Positions 23,703-31,317 of a stretch of DNA of 34,518 nucleotides are shown piece by piece (positions within the stretch are counted from its first letter, which is position 1; each line of letters opens with the position of its first letter). Below the pieces are notes generated by a model that saw nothing but the letters and a program-made list of their open reading frames with translations, was not told the origin of the DNA and searched no databases. The translations under genes and the position numbers were made by a program. The DNA is taken from positions 1 to 34,518 of the forward strand of contig JANYGT010000146.1 of assembly GCA_025362355.1 (NCBI GenBank), given 5' to 3'. The DNA comes from Lacisediminihabitans sp. Lineage in GTDB: Bacteria > Actinomycetota > Actinomycetes > Actinomycetales > Microbacteriaceae.

Positions 23703-24656
23703 TCACCCCCGGTGGAGAGCGACTGCGATGGCTCCGCCCAGCGCATCGCCGGAAGCCCATGCCGTCCCCACGGATGACCGTTCACCCCACGCGTCACCAC
23801 AGACTCCAATGCCATCGCCCCAATAGAACGGTTCGGGGTGCTGCGTAGTCGGGCGCGCGAAAGTCCAGCGGTGCGCAAACGTCCGCGTTGGAGCATCCGC
23901 TAAGCCCAGCAGCCGCTGCACCGCGACGGACGTGGGCGCGATGGCAGCATCGGGGTCGTCGAGGTGTTCGCGAGCCGACTGTTCGGTGGTGTGGGCGACA
24001 ATCACTGCAGCATTGTCACCGCGCCGGTCACCATCGTCGGCAAAGGTGAGCACCTCCGGCGCGTTGTTTACGAATGCCGCCCGGAACGGATCCCAATTAC
24101 GAGTCTCCCACTCGAGAACGACCGCGATGCTCGGCGACCAGACAGTGTCCAACACAGCATCCAGCGGGGGGCGCCCGTCGAGCAGCCGTCTCGCTTGCGG
24201 GTCAGGCATCGCCAGCACGACGGCGTCGTAATGCTCGCCGTCCGCGACGCCCGGCGCCACGTGCCGCACGGTGATGGCCTGCTCGACGTCGATTCCGCGC
24301 GCGAGGTCGACCACTAGGCCACGCAGGCCGCCCGGGGCCGCGTAGCGCACGGGGCCGGTGGTGGAGTCGTGGATGCCATCCGCCTCTGCCACCGCGAGCG
24401 TGTCGGTCCATCTCCTCACGAGACCCCGCTCGACCCAGTCCATCACCACACCGTGGAATGGCGTCCCCGGCTGGGCCGTGAAGTACGCCGCGCCGATGTC
24501 GACGGTCCGACCGTTGATCGTCCGGCTCGCCATCCGCCCTCCCGGTCGCCGGCCGCGGTCCACCACCCGTGGGGCAATGCCAGCGCTACGCAGCGCCCGC
24601 GCACACGCGATCCCCGATATCCCGGTGCCGACGATGAGTACGCGGGGTGCATCCAT
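23703..24656 (-). CDS. Renalase-like FAD/NAD(P)-dependent oxidoreductase
   Basis: A 317-residue flavoprotein with an N-terminal Rossmann motif VLIVGTGISGIACARAL (GTGISG 10-15), followed by GRRPGGRMASR, the second FAD-contact pattern of amine-oxidase-like proteins. The C-terminal VCGDAW...GTAWASGDALG completes the FAD site. It resembles bacterial renalase-like proteins, some of which oxidise aberrant dihydronicotinamide isomers; that role is not certain here. The length is normal and the frame is intact. It lies 42 bases downstream of the pseudogene at 24699-25354, inside the tRNA-bounded segment. Confidence 0.85.
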   Translation of the reverse strand: MDAPRVLIVGTGISGIACARALRSAGIAPRVVDRGRRPGGRMASRTINGRTVDIGAAYFTAQPGTPFHGVVMDWVERGLVRRWTDTLAVAEADGIHDSTTGPVRYAAPGGLRGLVVDLARGIDVEQAITVRHVAPGVADGEHYDAVVLAMPDPQARRLLDGRPPLDAVLDTVWSPSIAVVLEWETRNWDPFRAAFVNNAPEVLTFADDGDRRGDNAAVIVAHTTEQSAREHLDDPDAAIAPTSVAVQRLLGLADAPTRTFAHRWTFARPTTQHPEPFYWGDGIGVCGDAWGERSSVGTAWASGDALGGAIAVALHRG

Positions 24657-24698
24657 GTCTTCATCCTCTCAGTGCGGCCACCGCCAAAGCATTCGCGG

Positions 24699-25354
24699 TC
24701 AGTTCTCGGCCGCTGAACTCGTTTGTGTCTCCGCGCCCTGTGCCAGCAGCGCGCGCGCCGCAAGCCCGATGACCGCGCTATACGTGGGATACGCGAACTT
24801 CACTCCGGCGAGAGTGGAAACGTCGATGCCGGCAGCCATCGCGGTGGTGACAGACTGCACGACCTCGATCGCATTCTCGCCAACAGCATGGGCAGTCGCC
24901 GAGAGTGCCCACCCACCGCGATGATCATGGACTCAGCCGTGATCTGCTTCCCGCTGTCGAGGGTGAGGGTATTCGCATCGACGAACCGCGCCCGTCCCTC
25001 GAGAATGAGCTCGACCCCCGACGCCGCGAACCGCCCGGCCTCGTCTTTCAGCGAACGCACCTTGTCAACTGTCGCGCGCACGCGAGTCACCGTCGCGTCC
25101 CACTGCACCTCCGGCGCCGAAATCGCGATGCCGTACTCGTGGGCGAGGCGCACTTCGCGCACGATTCTGGCCGTTTTTGCCAGCACTCTCGTCGGCACAC
25201 AGCCGGTGTTCACGCAGGTTCCCCCGGTGCGGGACGCCTCGACCACAGCCACTCGAGCGCCCAACTCTGCAGCACGAATCGCCGCGGATGTGCCGGCTGG
25301 CCCTGCCCCGATGACGACGAGGTCGTAGTGCTGGCTGTCATCGGTCAGTTGCAT
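24699..25354 (-). pseudogene. Class I pyridine nucleotide-disulfide oxidoreductase, internally deleted
   Basis: The first ~155 codons encode the FAD domain of a mercuric reductase/lipoamide dehydrogenase-type enzyme: VVIGAGPAGTSAAIRAAE, the redox disulfide Cys47/Cys52 in GGTCVNTGCVP, up to IIAVGGHSRRLP. The sequence then jumps directly to the C-terminal dimerisation domain in another frame: AHAVGENAIEVVQSV, VSTLAGVKFAYPTYSAVIG, LAARALLAQ, with a stop at 24699-24701. About 200-250 residues (the NAD domain and the start of the interface domain) are missing, and the junction near 24895-24905 is out of frame. The product cannot be functional. Complete relatives are ~450-470 residues. Confidence 0.85.
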
Positions 25355-25652
25355 AAGACGGGTAATTCCTCAGCTTGTTGGGGGGTCGCCCAACACCAAG
25401 GATAAGCACGTGATGCACGTCACTGCGGACGTCTTCGTTCTCAAATTCATGCGGTTCACGGGCCGCAGTCTGTTGTAATTCCAGCACCAGGGACTTGACC
25501 CTACCGAAGTTAGCCCGAGGAAAAACGATCCTCGCATCAATCGCGTCAAAGGCTAAAGACTGGCCGGTCCTCTAAGCCGTCGCGCCGGTTACGCAAGGGT
25601 GGAGTGAGGTCATGCGCATGCTTCTGGCGATGCGACGCATCACGAGTGATCG
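25355..25652. other. Gene-free stretch between pseudogene and fic
   Basis: About 300 bases with no supportable gene. I see no tRNA, terminator with T-run or clear promoter pair. It may hold the former promoter of the pseudogene, but nothing stands out. Confidence 0.4.
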
Positions 25653-26795
25653 TTAGAACAGTGTTGGCGGGGTCAACTCTGCTGGCGCAGATTCAGGGCG
25701 CATAAGCAGTTCGAAGAACTTCGTGTTGATGAAGATGCGCTCACGTCCAGCCCTGATGCTTAGGAGCGCTCCTATCTCGACTAGAGCGTTTAGCCAATTG
25801 GTTGCAGTCGGCCGGGATACTCCGCATCTCTGAACCACATTCGAGATGCGGCAATAGGGTCGCTCGAACAGCACAGCCAACAGATCTGCGTTGGCGCCCG
25901 ATGTGGCCGCTCGGATCTCGCCGAGCATTTCGTCCTGCAGCTGTTGAATCTGGTCGATCTTTGAGATAGTGCTCAGCGCGGTGATTCGAATCCCCGCGAG
26001 CATGAAGGCAATCCAGTCTTCCCAGTTACCGTCCCGCGTCACTTCCAAAAGCAGACGGTAGTACTCGTCCTTCTTCTCGATGATGTACCGCGAGAGGTAG
26101 AGAATCGGCTCACTGATCAGGCCAGCACTCATCAGCATCAGCACGTTGACAATTCGGCCCGTGCGGCCGTTTCCATCCTCGAATGGATGGATAGCCTCGA
26201 ACTGGTAGTGCGCAATTGCCATTACTACGAGTGGGTCTATCCCGGGAGATTCGTGAATGAAACGTTCCCAATTGCTCAGCTTGTCTCGAATCACGCCCTC
26301 CCCGACAGGCGGGGTGTATATCGCCGCGTGCGTCGCTGGATTACCGATGTAAGTTCCCGACAGCTTGCGAACATCCATCTGGCGGTCCTTGACGATGGAA
26401 CAGACTTCCGTCGCCGTATTTACGGATAGTGGGCGCGCCCGAATGAGGGTAATTCCAGTGAATAGGGCTTTCCGGTAGCTCAAGATCTCTTTGGTCGCGG
26501 GATTGGTCGCGGCGGATTCATCCTGTGCGAATGTGAAGAGATCGTCAGCGGTGGTGACGATGTTCTCTATTTCAGAACTGGCTTGTGCTTCCAGCAGCGG
26601 AAGTGAGTTGATGAGGACGGTTGGGTTCGTCATTCGCCGCGCGGCCTGGTCCAGCGCGGCGACAGCCGCCCTCGCTTCGACAGTTGCCTTCAATATTCTC
26701 CGCGACTCGACATCTTCGGCCGGTGGAAGTTCAGGCAGCGAGTTATATGGGCCGGCGGGATTCCACGTCATCTGTAAAGAGTACTGACATGTCAT
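25653..26795 (-). CDS. Fic family AMP-transferase with N-terminal inhibitory motif
   Basis: A 380-residue Fic protein, a class that transfers AMP from ATP to hydroxyl side chains of target proteins. The active loop HPFEDGNGRTGR (His203 onward) is complete. SSEIEN (73-78) fits the [S/T]xxxE[G/N] inhibitory helix, so it is class II, self-inhibited. A C-terminal winged-helix-like segment (CRISNVVQRCGVSRPTATNWL) follows. Relatives of the SoFic type begin like the second in-frame start (MTWNPAGPYNSLPELPP), so ATG 26771 may be the true start rather than 26795; neither has a clear ribosome site. It stands alone inside the tRNA-bounded segment, downstream of an inverted repeat. GC is visibly lower than in neighbouring genes, consistent with transfer. 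Confidence 0.92.
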   Translation of the reverse strand: MTCQYSLQMTWNPAGPYNSLPELPPAEDVESRRILKATVEARAAVAALDQAARRMTNPTVLINSLPLLEAQASSEIENIVTTADDLFTFAQDESAATNPATKEILSYRKALFTGITLIRARPLSVNTATEVCSIVKDRQMDVRKLSGTYIGNPATHAAIYTPPVGEGVIRDKLSNWERFIHESPGIDPLVVMAIAHYQFEAIHPFEDGNGRTGRIVNVLMLMSAGLISEPILYLSRYIIEKKDEYYRLLLEVTRDGNWEDWIAFMLAGIRITALSTISKIDQIQQLQDEMLGEIRAATSGANADLLAVLFERPYCRISNVVQRCGVSRPTATNWLNALVEIGALLSIRAGRERIFINTKFFELLMRPESAPAELTPPTLF

Positions 26796-26823
26796 CGTGA
26801 CGTTTAAAAAATATGCCCTATTT

Positions 26824-26848
26824 TTTACACGTCATACGAAAGTGTAAA
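26824..26848. repeat. Perfect 7-bp inverted repeat upstream of fic
   Basis: TTTACAC at 26824-26830 and GTGTAAA at 26842-26848 are perfectly complementary around an 11-base loop. A related TGTAAAGA stands at 26774-26781, next to the fic start. Lying 29-53 bases upstream of the fic start at 26795 in AT-rich DNA, it could be an operator, possibly for the winged-helix tail of Fic itself; that is speculation. Confidence 0.5.
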
Positions 26849-27124
26849 GAATCATTCACACCAAGAGCCCAACTGAATATGACGATTGGGTCTGCACGGT
26901 AGTTGTAGGCGTTGTGAACCGTCCCGGTTTCATGCAAGCAAGCTTGTTTCTTACGCTCGACGTGACCGAAATTGGCCGAGTGATGGGAGGTCAATTGGTC
27001 AACTTCGTATGAAGGGCCAAGGCCAAGGCAAACATTGGGATCGAGAGCGCTCGACGGGTCGATATTCATCGCAGAATCGGCTATAAAAATCCTCGAGCGT
27101 GGGCAGGATGTGGGCAGCAAGCAC

Positions 27125-27173
27125 AACGGGCCCGACCGCACTTCGGAAGAAGTGCTGGTAAGGCCCGTTTTTT
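27125..27173 (+). terminator. Rho-independent terminator, plus strand
   Basis: An 8-bp outer stem AACGGGCC (27125-27132) / GGCCCGTT (27162-27169) encloses an inner perfect 7-bp hairpin GCACTTC (27138-27144), loop GGAA, GAAGTGC (27149-27155). It ends in six T at 27168-27173. It would stop plus-strand transcripts heading into tRNA-Arg, although no plus-strand gene is now visible upstream. It may be left over from a lost gene such as an integrase. Confidence 0.7.
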
Positions 27174-27178
27174 GGTGG

Positions 27179-27251
27179 TGCGCCCGGAGGGATTTGAACC
27201 CCCGGCCTATTGATCCGTAGTCAATTGCTCTATCCGCTGAGCTACGGGCGC
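27179..27251 (-). tRNA. trnR: tRNA-Arg (anticodon ACG)
   Basis: The minus strand folds into a complete cloverleaf. The acceptor GCGCCCG pairs with CGGGCGC, the D arm is GCTC/GAGC, and the anticodon stem ATTGA/TCAAT carries loop CTACGGA, giving anticodon ACG. The variable loop is AGGCC, and the T arm GGGGG/CCCTC has loop TTCAAAT. The discriminator base is A and no CCA is encoded. It decodes CGU/CGC/CGA after A34 deamination. Its 3' half is duplicated at 23652-23688. Confidence 0.96.
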
Positions 27252-27278
27252 ATGCGTCGGGCAAAACCCAACCTGACG

Positions 27279-27307
27279 ACTATACCAGCCATCCATCCGT
27301 GCGCGAA
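27279..27307 (-). promoter_or_regulatory. Candidate tRNA-Arg promoter
   Basis: On the minus strand TATAGT (27284-27279) lies 27 bases upstream of the tRNA 5' end, with a weak TTCGCG at 27307-27302 and a 17-base spacer. The rest of 27252-27414, between the tRNA and the GH15 stop, shows no gene. Confidence 0.45.
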
Positions 27308-27414
27308 TCGTGGCGGCATCCGCGGCATCCACTGTCCGACAGCGCGTTTCTTCGGAGAAACTAACGTCGAGTGGGGCGCGATTGGGGGATGCTGGCCGCG
27401 CAGTCAGCGCCGGA

Positions 27415-29208
27415 TCAGGGGGTCAGTTCCTCGATCGTCAGCGCCGCCGTGATCAGCGCGAGATGGCTGAGCCCTTGCGGAGTATTGCCGAGGAACGAAT
27501 CATCCCGCTCATCGATCATCTCCGTGTACAGACCGACATCGTTCGCCAGGGCGACCAGCTCGTCCATCAGAGTGGATGCCTCGGCCGGGCGCCCGACGCA
27601 GGCTAGAGCCCCTGCCGCCCAGAACGCACACGCGACGAACGTCGCCTCCTCCTTCTCGGCACCCGAGTAGCGGTACAGCAGCGGGCCTCGGCCGAGCTCG
27701 CTGCGGAGGGCATCGATGGTGTGCGACATCCGCTCTCCGCGATCGAAACCGCTCGTAGCATGCAGCAGAACGGAGGCGTCGAGCTTCTCGGTGTCGGGCC
27801 AGGCGACATAGGCCCGCTGCTTCTCCGACCAGCAGTGCTCGCCTATCCACTCGCGGATCGCCTCGCGCTCGACCCGCCAGCGGTCGACACTACCGAGCAC
27901 CTGGCCGAGTTCCGCGAGCCGGATCGCACTGTCGAGGGCGGCCCAGCATCCCATCTTCGACGACGTGTAGTGGCGATCCTCTGGCAGCTCCCACATGCCG
28001 GAATCCTTCTTCCGCCAGGAGTCGCAGGTGCGGTCCGCGATCGTCGCCATGAGCGTTCCCGTCGCCGAGTCGAGCACATTCCCGGCCTCGACATACCGCC
28101 GCGTCACGTTGAGCAGGTCGCCGTAGATGCCGAGCTGCAGTTGCCCCTTCGCCGGGTTGCCGTCGACGACAGGACCGACGCCGAGCCAACCCGGGGCATC
28201 CTTCTCCTCGACCGGGGGCGGCGTGCGCCCGTCGAGCGTGTAGAAGATGTGCAGCTCCGGGCCGTTCCGCTTGATCGTCGTGAGCAGCCACGACACGGCC
28301 GCATGGGTCTCCTCGCGCAGTCCGAAACGGATGAGCGCATTCAGCATGTAGGCGACATCCCGCACCCAGGCGAAGCGGTAATCCCAGTTCTTGTCGCCCT
28401 CGAGAGTCTCCGGAAGGGAGGTAGTCGCCGCAGCGGCGATCGCCCCGGTCGGCGCGTAGATCAGCAGCTTCAGAGCGAGTGCGCTGCGCTGAACGGCCTC
28501 AGCCCAGGGCCCGGAGTAGCTGAACTCGCGCGACCACTCCTTCCAGTCGGAGATGGTGCGGTCGATCGTCTTGTCCGACGCATCCGGCTCCGGGATGTGC
28601 AGCGGCTCGTCCGCCGTGCCCGACACGACGAGCAGGTGGCGGGATGCCGCGGCGGTCGTGAATGACCCGCGCATCGTGCGGTCCCCTCCCCCACGTGGTC
28701 CGTGCGCGCTGCCCCTGACCGCCAGGGCGACACCGTCTGCGCGGATGATTTTCCCGTGCACCGTCTCATCGATCCACGGGCTCGCGGCCCCGAGCATCGT
28801 GCCTGGCGCGACCCGCCACCGGAAGTGCACCGCACCGTCGATCCCCTCGATGCGTCGCGCGAGCTCAACCCACGGGAGCCGGCCGGCGATGCCGGTGACC
28901 AGGGCATCCGTGACCTTCGCCTTCCCGCTCTTGGTCGTGAAGGTCGTCTCGAGCACATTGGTTCCGGCGATGTAGCGACGCGTCACCGTGAACGGCTCGG
29001 TGGGGGCCAGATCGATGGATCCGCCATCCACCGCATCGAGGAGACGGGCGAAGACCGGCGGGGAGTCGAGCTTCGGAATCGGCAGCCAGTCGACCGAGCC
29101 GTCGAGTGCGATGAGAGCTACCGTTCGGCCGTCGCCGATGGCGGCATAGGAGCGGAGTGGTGCGTAACCGGATGATCGCTGCGTCGGGTCGGGTCTGTCG
29201 TCAGGCAA
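27415..29208 (-). CDS. Glycoside hydrolase family 15 (glucoamylase/trehalase-like)
   Basis: A 597-residue GH15 protein that would hydrolyse alpha-linked glucosides such as trehalose or glucans by inversion. The N-terminal beta-sandwich domain starts SYAAIGDGRTVALIALDGSVDWL. The (alpha/alpha)6 catalytic domain has NWDYRFAWVRDVAYML (274 onward), QLGIYGDLLN and GMWELPEDRHYTSSK (Glu407). The start is a TTG at 29208: GGAGGAG stands seven bases upstream, and the longer frame to 29469 lies inside the glycosyltransferase gene. It overlaps the glycosyltransferase stop by eight bases. No signal peptide, so intracellular. It ends the operon that begins with the acyl-CoA dehydrogenase-like gene. Confidence 0.92.
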   Translation of the reverse strand: MPDDRPDPTQRSSGYAPLRSYAAIGDGRTVALIALDGSVDWLPIPKLDSPPVFARLLDAVDGGSIDLAPTEPFTVTRRYIAGTNVLETTFTTKSGKAKVTDALVTGIAGRLPWVELARRIEGIDGAVHFRWRVAPGTMLGAASPWIDETVHGKIIRADGVALAVRGSAHGPRGGGDRTMRGSFTTAAASRHLLVVSGTADEPLHIPEPDASDKTIDRTISDWKEWSREFSYSGPWAEAVQRSALALKLLIYAPTGAIAAAATTSLPETLEGDKNWDYRFAWVRDVAYMLNALIRFGLREETHAAVSWLLTTIKRNGPELHIFYTLDGRTPPPVEEKDAPGWLGVGPVVDGNPAKGQLQLGIYGDLLNVTRRYVEAGNVLDSATGTLMATIADRTCDSWRKKDSGMWELPEDRHYTSSKMGCWAALDSAIRLAELGQVLGSVDRWRVEREAIREWIGEHCWSEKQRAYVAWPDTEKLDASVLLHATSGFDRGERMSHTIDALRSELGRGPLLYRYSGAEKEEATFVACAFWAAGALACVGRPAEASTLMDELVALANDVGLYTEMIDERDDSFLGNTPQGLSHLALITAALTIEELTP

Positions 29209-29962
29209 CCGGTCTCTCCTCCACGGCTCTCGCGCCGGCGGCGCGGGATTCGAGTTCACCGCCGTGCAGAAATCGAGCGTACCCGCCATCGGTGCGACCC
29301 ACCCGACGGCCGGATGTCTCGACGTCGCAGCGATCGGATGCCACGATCCGCGCACCGGATGCCCGCACCCGGTCGACGAGGTCGTTGTCTTCGTGCTCCG
29401 GGATGGCCGGGAATCCGCCGGCCCGCAGATACGCGCTCGCCCGGATGCCGAGGTTGGCCCCGTGAGCATGCCCGTTCGGCACGCCAGGCCGATGGTTCTT
29501 CCGCCAGGCGGCGACCTGGGCGGCCGACAACTCGTTGAAGGTCGGATGCACGGTGCCGATCATCAGGTCGACGTCGCCGGCGGCGAGCTCGAGCTGCTCC
29601 GTCAGCCAGTTCGGCGGCACGACGGAATCGGCGTCGGTATTGGCGATCCAGATGCGATCGGCCGGCCCCGCCACCCCGGCCAGCGCGTGATCCACTCCCG
29701 CCTTCCGGGCGGCTCCCACATTCGAACCGGATGTCTCGACCACCTGCACCCCCTCGATCGCCCTCGCGATCGCGACCGTGCCGTCGGTGCACCCGTCGGC
29801 GACGAGCACCACCGTCACGGCGAGTCGGGAGCCGTACCGTCGGCGCGCGACAGTCACAGCGTGCGCGACGGACTCGAGGCAGTCACCGACGAGTTCCTCC
29901 TCGTCCCGCGCCGGGATGACGACCGCGACCGTGGTCACGGCGCGCATCGGGCCGGCGCGCAT
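29201..29962 (-). CDS. Family 2 glycosyltransferase
   Basis: A 253-residue GT-A fold transferase. VVIPARDEEELVGDCLESV is the typical nucleotide-sugar-binding start, DGCTDGT follows, and the metal-binding Asp-x-Asp is in IANTDADS. Further on, HGANLGIRASAYLRAGGF and EHEDNDLVDRV match the acceptor-side ED motif. No transmembrane segments. ATG 29962 overlaps the upstream stop as TGATG, so it is tightly coupled to the PIG-L-methyltransferase gene. Together they suggest attachment of a sugar that is then deacetylated and methylated. Donor and acceptor unknown. Confidence 0.92.
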   Translation of the reverse strand: MRAGPMRAVTTVAVVIPARDEEELVGDCLESVAHAVTVARRRYGSRLAVTVVLVADGCTDGTVAIARAIEGVQVVETSGSNVGAARKAGVDHALAGVAGPADRIWIANTDADSVVPPNWLTEQLELAAGDVDLMIGTVHPTFNELSAAQVAAWRKNHRPGVPNGHAHGANLGIRASAYLRAGGFPAIPEHEDNDLVDRVRASGARIVASDRCDVETSGRRVGRTDGGYARFLHGGELESRAAGARAVEERPVA

Positions 29963-31317
29963 CAGGCCAACCCTGTTCGTTCGGCGACCGATCTGGGGTC
30001 GCGGGAGTAGACATCCAGCAGGAAATCCGTCTCCTCGTGCCGGGAGATCCTGGTGACGCCGGGCTGCATGCTCATTGCGGAATGTACCTCGTCGCCCGAC
30101 AGGGGGTAGTCGGCCACCGGATGCCGCCAGTGACAGAGCACGACCGTTCCGCCGGGGGCGAGCGATGCCACGATGTCGTCGAGCAGGGCGGTCAGTCCCG
30201 CCAGATCCAGGTAGTACCCGACCTCGCTGAGCACGACGAGGTCGAACCGTTCGGCGGGGAAGGAGTCGGCGACATCCATCCGCTCGATGGTCACGTTCGG
30301 ATGCCCGGCCAGCCGCTCCCTGGCGCGGTCGACGGCGGCCTGCGAGATGTCCACCGCGAGCAGCCGATCAGCCCGCGAGGCGAGATCGAGAGTGAGCAGA
30401 CCGAGCGAGCAGCCGATCTCGAGCACCGAACCGTAGCGCTCGTCGGGGAGGGCCGCCGCCGTGAGAGCCCGCTTTCGACGCTCGTACCAGCGGGTTGCGA
30501 ACCCCCAGGGATCGTCGTGGCGCTCGTAGAGGTCGTCGAAATAGCCGGCACGGAGTCGTTGCGCTTCGGGCGCTATGAACAGTTCCGTATCCTGCTCGAA
30601 GTGCTGGAGGAATTCGGGGGTGAGCATCGCCGAGTCGCCCTCTTCTGCCGTCAGCGGCCGCACCTGCGACTCGAAGACCGCGATGGCCCTCGCCTTCGCC
30701 CGTCGCGCATTCTCATCGAGAGCGACCGACCGCAGGAGTTCCCACGGAACGGCGTCGTCATCCGGAGACGCCCAGTGCCACATCCAGATCGGGTACTCGA
30801 CGAGCGCCAACCCCAACTCCCCCGCGAGCAGCGCAGCGATCTCGCCGACGACACGGTGATCCCGGTGTCCGTCGCCGCGCCACGGGGCGATGACGAGCGT
30901 GCCATCGGTCGGGAAGTCGGCGAGCACGACCCGAAGGGCCGAGGAGATCTCAGCCCTCTGCTCGCGCGTCCCGCCGTCGGCGAACGCGAGCTGAGTCACG
31001 AGAGCGGAGGGCGCGAGCATCGCTACCGCGGCTACGACCTCCCGGGAACGGATTTCTGCGAGCTCTCCCTGGGGGGTGGGCGACCCTGGGTGGGAGGCCG
31101 CGCCATCCGTCACGACGACCACGGTCACCTCGGTGCCGCGGGCCGAGCACTCGGCGATGAGTCCGCCGGCGCCGAGGGTCTCGTCATCCGGATGCGCCGA
31201 GATGACGACGAGGTGCCCGATGCCGGCGAGGTCGAGAGCCGGGGCATCCGTCAGTCTCGGATCACCACGCCAGGTGGATGCCGGCGTGCCCTCCAGCGCG
31301 GAATCGAACGTCACCAC
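29962..31317 (-). CDS. Fusion of PIG-L family deacetylase and NodS-like methyltransferase
   Basis: A 451-residue two-domain protein. Residues ~30-240 are a PIG-L/LmbE deacetylase, zinc-dependent N-deacetylation of amino sugars, with AHPDDE (41-46) and HRDH (151-154). Residues ~258-450 are a SAM-dependent methyltransferase of the NodS type: YFDDLYERHDDPWGF, YERRKRALT, motif I VLEIGCSLG (298-306). In rhizobia NodB deacetylates and NodS methylates the same glucosamine nitrogen; here comparable activities are joined in one chain, so deacetylation followed by N-methylation is a natural inference. The start is a GTG pair at 31317/31314, the latter overlapping the acyl-CoA dehydrogenase stop as GTGA. 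Second gene of a four-gene operon. Confidence 0.92.
   Translation of the reverse strand: MVTFDSALEGTPASTWRGDPRLTDAPALDLAGIGHLVVISAHPDDETLGAGGLIAECSARGTEVTVVVVTDGAASHPGSPTPQGELAEIRSREVVAAVAMLAPSALVTQLAFADGGTREQRAEISSALRVVLADFPTDGTLVIAPWRGDGHRDHRVVGEIAALLAGELGLALVEYPIWMWHWASPDDDAVPWELLRSVALDENARRAKARAIAVFESQVRPLTAEEGDSAMLTPEFLQHFEQDTELFIAPEAQRLRAGYFDDLYERHDDPWGFATRWYERRKRALTAAALPDERYGSVLEIGCSLGLLTLDLASRADRLLAVDISQAAVDRARERLAGHPNVTIERMDVADSFPAERFDLVVLSEVGYYLDLAGLTALLDDIVASLAPGGTVVLCHWRHPVADYPLSGDEVHSAMSMQPGVTRISRHEETDFLLDVYSRDPRSVAERTGLA

Larger units (their letters stand above)
26796..27178. other. Gene-poor AT-rich right end of the tRNA-bounded segment
   Basis: No gene can be supported in these 383 bases. 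They hold the inverted repeat at 26824-26848, a 16-base near-repeat (26987-27002) of 20958-20973, a GTGGGCA repeat pair at 27099-27118 and a hairpin terminator at 27125-27173. Short open frames crossing the tRNA are translation artefacts. Confidence 0.6.
23652..27219. mobile_element. Putative integrated element (remnant) at tRNA-Arg
   Basis: The segment is bounded by 37-bp direct repeats, one inside the functional tRNA-Arg and one as a fragment. It contains a renalase-like flavoprotein gene, a decayed disulfide oxidoreductase gene, a fic gene and a gene-poor right end with an inverted repeat and a terminator. No integrase, excisionase or relaxase is visible, so it is either a non-autonomous or eroded element, or one end of nested integrations extending to the left. 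The gene orientation is all minus. The repeat is seen directly; mobility is inference. Confidence 0.45.

Noticed and set aside
23652-27219. Complete prophage or conjugative element
   Set aside because: No integrase, structural, replication or transfer genes are visible between the repeats.
26818-27264. Minus-strand 148-codon frame and plus-strand frame 27035-27220 crossing the tRNA
   Set aside because: Their protein text includes the translation of tRNA-Arg itself; neither has other support.
29209-29469. N-terminal extension of the GH15 protein
   Set aside because: Lies inside the glycosyltransferase gene and is not GH15-like; TTG 29208 has a strong ribosome site.
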